Positions 62,527 to 64,000 of a stretch of 64,000 nucleotides of DNA are shown one piece after another; within the stretch, counting starts at the first letter, position 1; every line of letters begins with the position of its first letter. This DNA is from Sphingobacteriia bacterium. Lineage in GTDB: Bacteria > Bacteroidota > Bacteroidia > Chitinophagales > Chitinophagaceae. The translations under genes were made by a program, and so were the position numbers. The notes below the pieces were generated by a model that saw nothing but the letters and a program-made list of their open reading frames with translations, was not told the origin of the DNA and made no database searches. The stretch is from contig RDZY01000011.1 in assembly GCA_004294135.1 (NCBI GenBank), positions 1-64,000 of the forward strand, given 5' to 3'.

Positions 62527-63030
62527 TTATTTCCTTTTGAAAATTGGGACAGTACTGCAGGGTTCTCCATACATAATACTTTTAGCAAAAGGGTATAAGA
62601 TGTTGGTTATTTTAATATAGGCAGATTCTGGAACGGGGCGTTCCCCACAACCCTTTACTACCACACGCTTATCCTTATAATCAGCACCTTGAATAGAAGC
62701 AATATTTTGTAATAAAAGCTGTTCAAGTAATTGCTTTTCAGTGCCGAAAAAAACAGACTTAGCAATAGGAGTAAGGTAAACAGCTACCAACATATTAGCC
62801 CACATTGGAATAATAGCATCCACAGAACAAGTAATGGCTACATGGGAATTTTTATATTGTTCCCAATCAGTGGCTAATAAAGCAGCCCTAAAATCTTTCT
62901 CCTTTAAAATAAGTTCCATGAACAAATAGGATTTAAGATCGAATTGTAGGATGGTATCAGTGGAGAAATAGGTTTCAAGATCTAGGCTAATGATGCCACT
63001 TTCTGCTACTTTATTTATAAAGGGTTCCAT
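62527..63030 (-). CDS. DUF2480-family protein
   Basis: 167 residues from ATG 63028-63030. Text MEPFINKVAESGIISLDLET, ILKEKDFRAALLATDWEQYK, CGERPVPESAYIKIT and MYGEPCSTVPIFKRK is typical of DUF2480, a conserved Bacteroidetes protein of unknown function. The frame extends 18 codons upstream, but that part overlaps the ppiD terminator and lies before a -7 box, so the shorter start is preferred. Confidence 0.85.
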   Translation of the reverse strand: MEPFINKVAESGIISLDLETYFSTDTILQFDLKSYLFMELILKEKDFRAALLATDWEQYKNSHVAITCSVDAIIPMWANMLVAVYLTPIAKSVFFGTEKQLLEQLLLQNIASIQGADYKDKRVVVKGCGERPVPESAYIKITNILYPFAKSIMYGEPCSTVPIFKRK

Positions 63031-63039
63031 AATAAGATG

Positions 63040-63047
63040 CAAAGTTA
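63040..63047 (-). promoter_or_regulatory. -7 promoter box of the DUF2480 gene
   Basis: TAACTTTG on the minus strand, 9 bases before the ATG at 63030; it supports the short start and predicts a very short leader. Confidence 0.5.
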
Positions 63048-63082
63048 ATTGAAGTAAGTAAGACTTAGTTTTCGAGAGGCGC

Positions 63083-63116
63083 AAAAAAAACCCGTCCTTA
63101 TTTTAAAGAACGGGTT
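63083..63116 (-). terminator. intrinsic terminator of the foldase gene
   Basis: On the minus strand AACCCGT ... ACGGGTT pairs over 7 bp around a loop of ~14 bases that can pair further, followed by eight T on the minus strand. It ends the PpiD/SurA-type transcript just upstream of the DUF2480 promoter. Confidence 0.75.
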
Positions 63117-63139
63117 CAGAAAGATAAAGGAACTTAATA

Positions 63140-64000
63140 TTAATAGAAACTAGCGCGTAAATCTTTGATAGTCGCAGATTTTCTCAGGGCTTCAATACTT
63201 CTATAAGTCCCCATTTTACGGGTTTGAATCAAACCTTGTTTAATGGTTTCGGCCATAGCATCGCTTTGTTTGGCTGCAATTGATTCACCTTTGATGGCAA
63301 AAACTCCTGTATTACCAGCAATAGGCGCGCTTAATTTGCCCTGTAAAGCCTTATTGAAAGCAGCCCCGACTACTTTGGGCTCATTGCCAATTCCAGCAAT
63401 AAAAGAGGCGGCAAAAGCAAGGCTATCAGCACGCATAATGGGAGTACTGGTAAGCTTAGCCATTTCTTCTAAAGAAGCACCTTTTAGTTTAGTATCAATA
63501 ATGATTTTTGCTTTTTTCTCATTTCGAATAATACCTTCAACAAGCGGTCTAGCTTCATTAGCGCTCATTAAACCAGGTTTATTAACGGCGGTAATTACTG
63601 CTACAATATATTGATCGCCCACTTCGGTAGGATCAGAAACATCACCTGTATTTTTTTCGTAAACCCATTTAACAAGGCTACGAGTAGAAGCAAGGGTTCC
63701 GATGGTAAAATCATTCTCTTTTATTTCAGAAGCTGTTAAAATAGGCTTACTTACTTTCAACGCATTTTCATTGAATGATTTTAGGTTTTTAGAAACCGCA
63801 ACAAACTGAGCAGCGGCAGTACTAGCTTCATTGATGGTTTCATTACTAGAAATAATAGGCTTAGCAAGATAAGCCAACTTATAAGCAGGAGCAGATTTCT
63901 TCTGACCTAAAATTTCAACATAATGATAACCATAGTCAGTTTTGACTACACTTTTGCTACCAACAGAATTATCAAAAACAAAATCGTTGAAAGGGATCAC
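63140..64000 (-). CDS. ppiD: PpiD/SurA-type peptidylprolyl isomerase, C-terminal part
   Basis: 286 codons are visible and the frame continues past the right edge, so a GTG at the very edge is not the start. The beginning PFNDFVFDNSVGSKSVVKTD followed by YGYHYVEILGQK is the end of a parvulin (rotamase) domain; the remainder (LAYLAKPIISSNETINEA, NDFTIGTLASTRSLVKWVYE, ITAVNKPGLMSANEARP) is the SurA_N/PpiD-like C-terminal region. An inner-membrane-anchored periplasmic foldase. Terminates 24 bases before a strong hairpin. Confidence 0.85.
   Translation of the reverse strand: MIPFNDFVFDNSVGSKSVVKTDYGYHYVEILGQKKSAPAYKLAYLAKPIISSNETINEASTAAAQFVAVSKNLKSFNENALKVSKPILTASEIKENDFTIGTLASTRSLVKWVYEKNTGDVSDPTEVGDQYIVAVITAVNKPGLMSANEARPLVEGIIRNEKKAKIIIDTKLKGASLEEMAKLTSTPIMRADSLAFAASFIAGIGNEPKVVGAAFNKALQGKLSAPIAGNTGVFAIKGESIAAKQSDAMAETIKQGLIQTRKMGTYRSIEALRKSATIKDLRASFY

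Overview
The window looks like a chromosomal segment of a Bacteroidetes/Bacteroidota bacterium, probably of the family Chitinophagaceae. The basis is the protein families (a membrane patatin, an ABC permease fused to an M1 peptidase, DUF2480, a long-armed Rho), the weak Shine-Dalgarno signals, and repeated TAnnTTTG boxes (the Bacteroidetes sigma-A -7 element) just upstream of genes. Most of the sequence is dense housekeeping DNA. No rRNA and no CRISPR array are present; the only tRNA found is tRNA-Phe(GAA).

Layout. 1-845 is a truncated HNH nuclease gene. 964-3512 holds asd with a coupled small gene, an attenuator-like leader, and a PfkB kinase. 3613-9908 is a phenylacetate locus: a TetR regulator, paaE, then paaABCD-G-I-Y, with the same inverted-repeat operator in front of both transcription units. 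9926-24140 carries obg, typA, a secreted GH5 enzyme, a lipase-like hydrolase, fabH, a lipid kinase, a membrane patatin, heme A synthase, rnhB, a YciO protein, an orphan response regulator and korB.

24200-30400 is a decayed, AT-rich accessory island. It contains a TonB fragment, a RhuM fragment, a frameshifted BRO/DinD-like gene, the C-terminal half of an Eco57I/TaqI-type restriction-modification protein broken by a stop and fused in frame to a secreted KTSC-domain protein, a frameshifted DUF2971 gene, a GNAT acetyltransferase, a group II intron relic, a bacteriocin-type C39 peptidase pseudogene, and two unknown small genes. Several of these were recovered only by reading the minus strand across stops.

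30516-48876 returns to core genes: an ABC ATPase with its permease/aminopeptidase partner, an FAD oxidoreductase, a second PfkB kinase, acs divergent from an MFS transporter, tRNA-Phe, asnS, rho, an ORF6N protein, nadD, a FeoA protein, ybeY and a CAP-domain protein. 48877-49720 is a gene-free stretch of 844 bases bounded by a 33-base imperfect direct repeat and containing a roughly 59-61-base tandem repeat; it leads into an HNH-like gene. 50532-64000 holds mnmG, a pair of amidohydrolase-like exported proteins, polA, a three-gene LpoB/COG3014 envelope cluster, DUF2480 and the 3' part of a PpiD/SurA-type foldase gene.

The most notable signals are the asd leader (promoter box, a short peptide rich in aspartate-family residues, antiterminator and terminator), the paired CTAAC-N4-GTTAG operators of the paa locus, the recombinant/decayed island, the repeat-bounded non-coding block at 48.9-49.7 kb, and a group of housekeeping genes whose -7 box ends only 4 bases before the start codon, suggesting leaderless transcripts.
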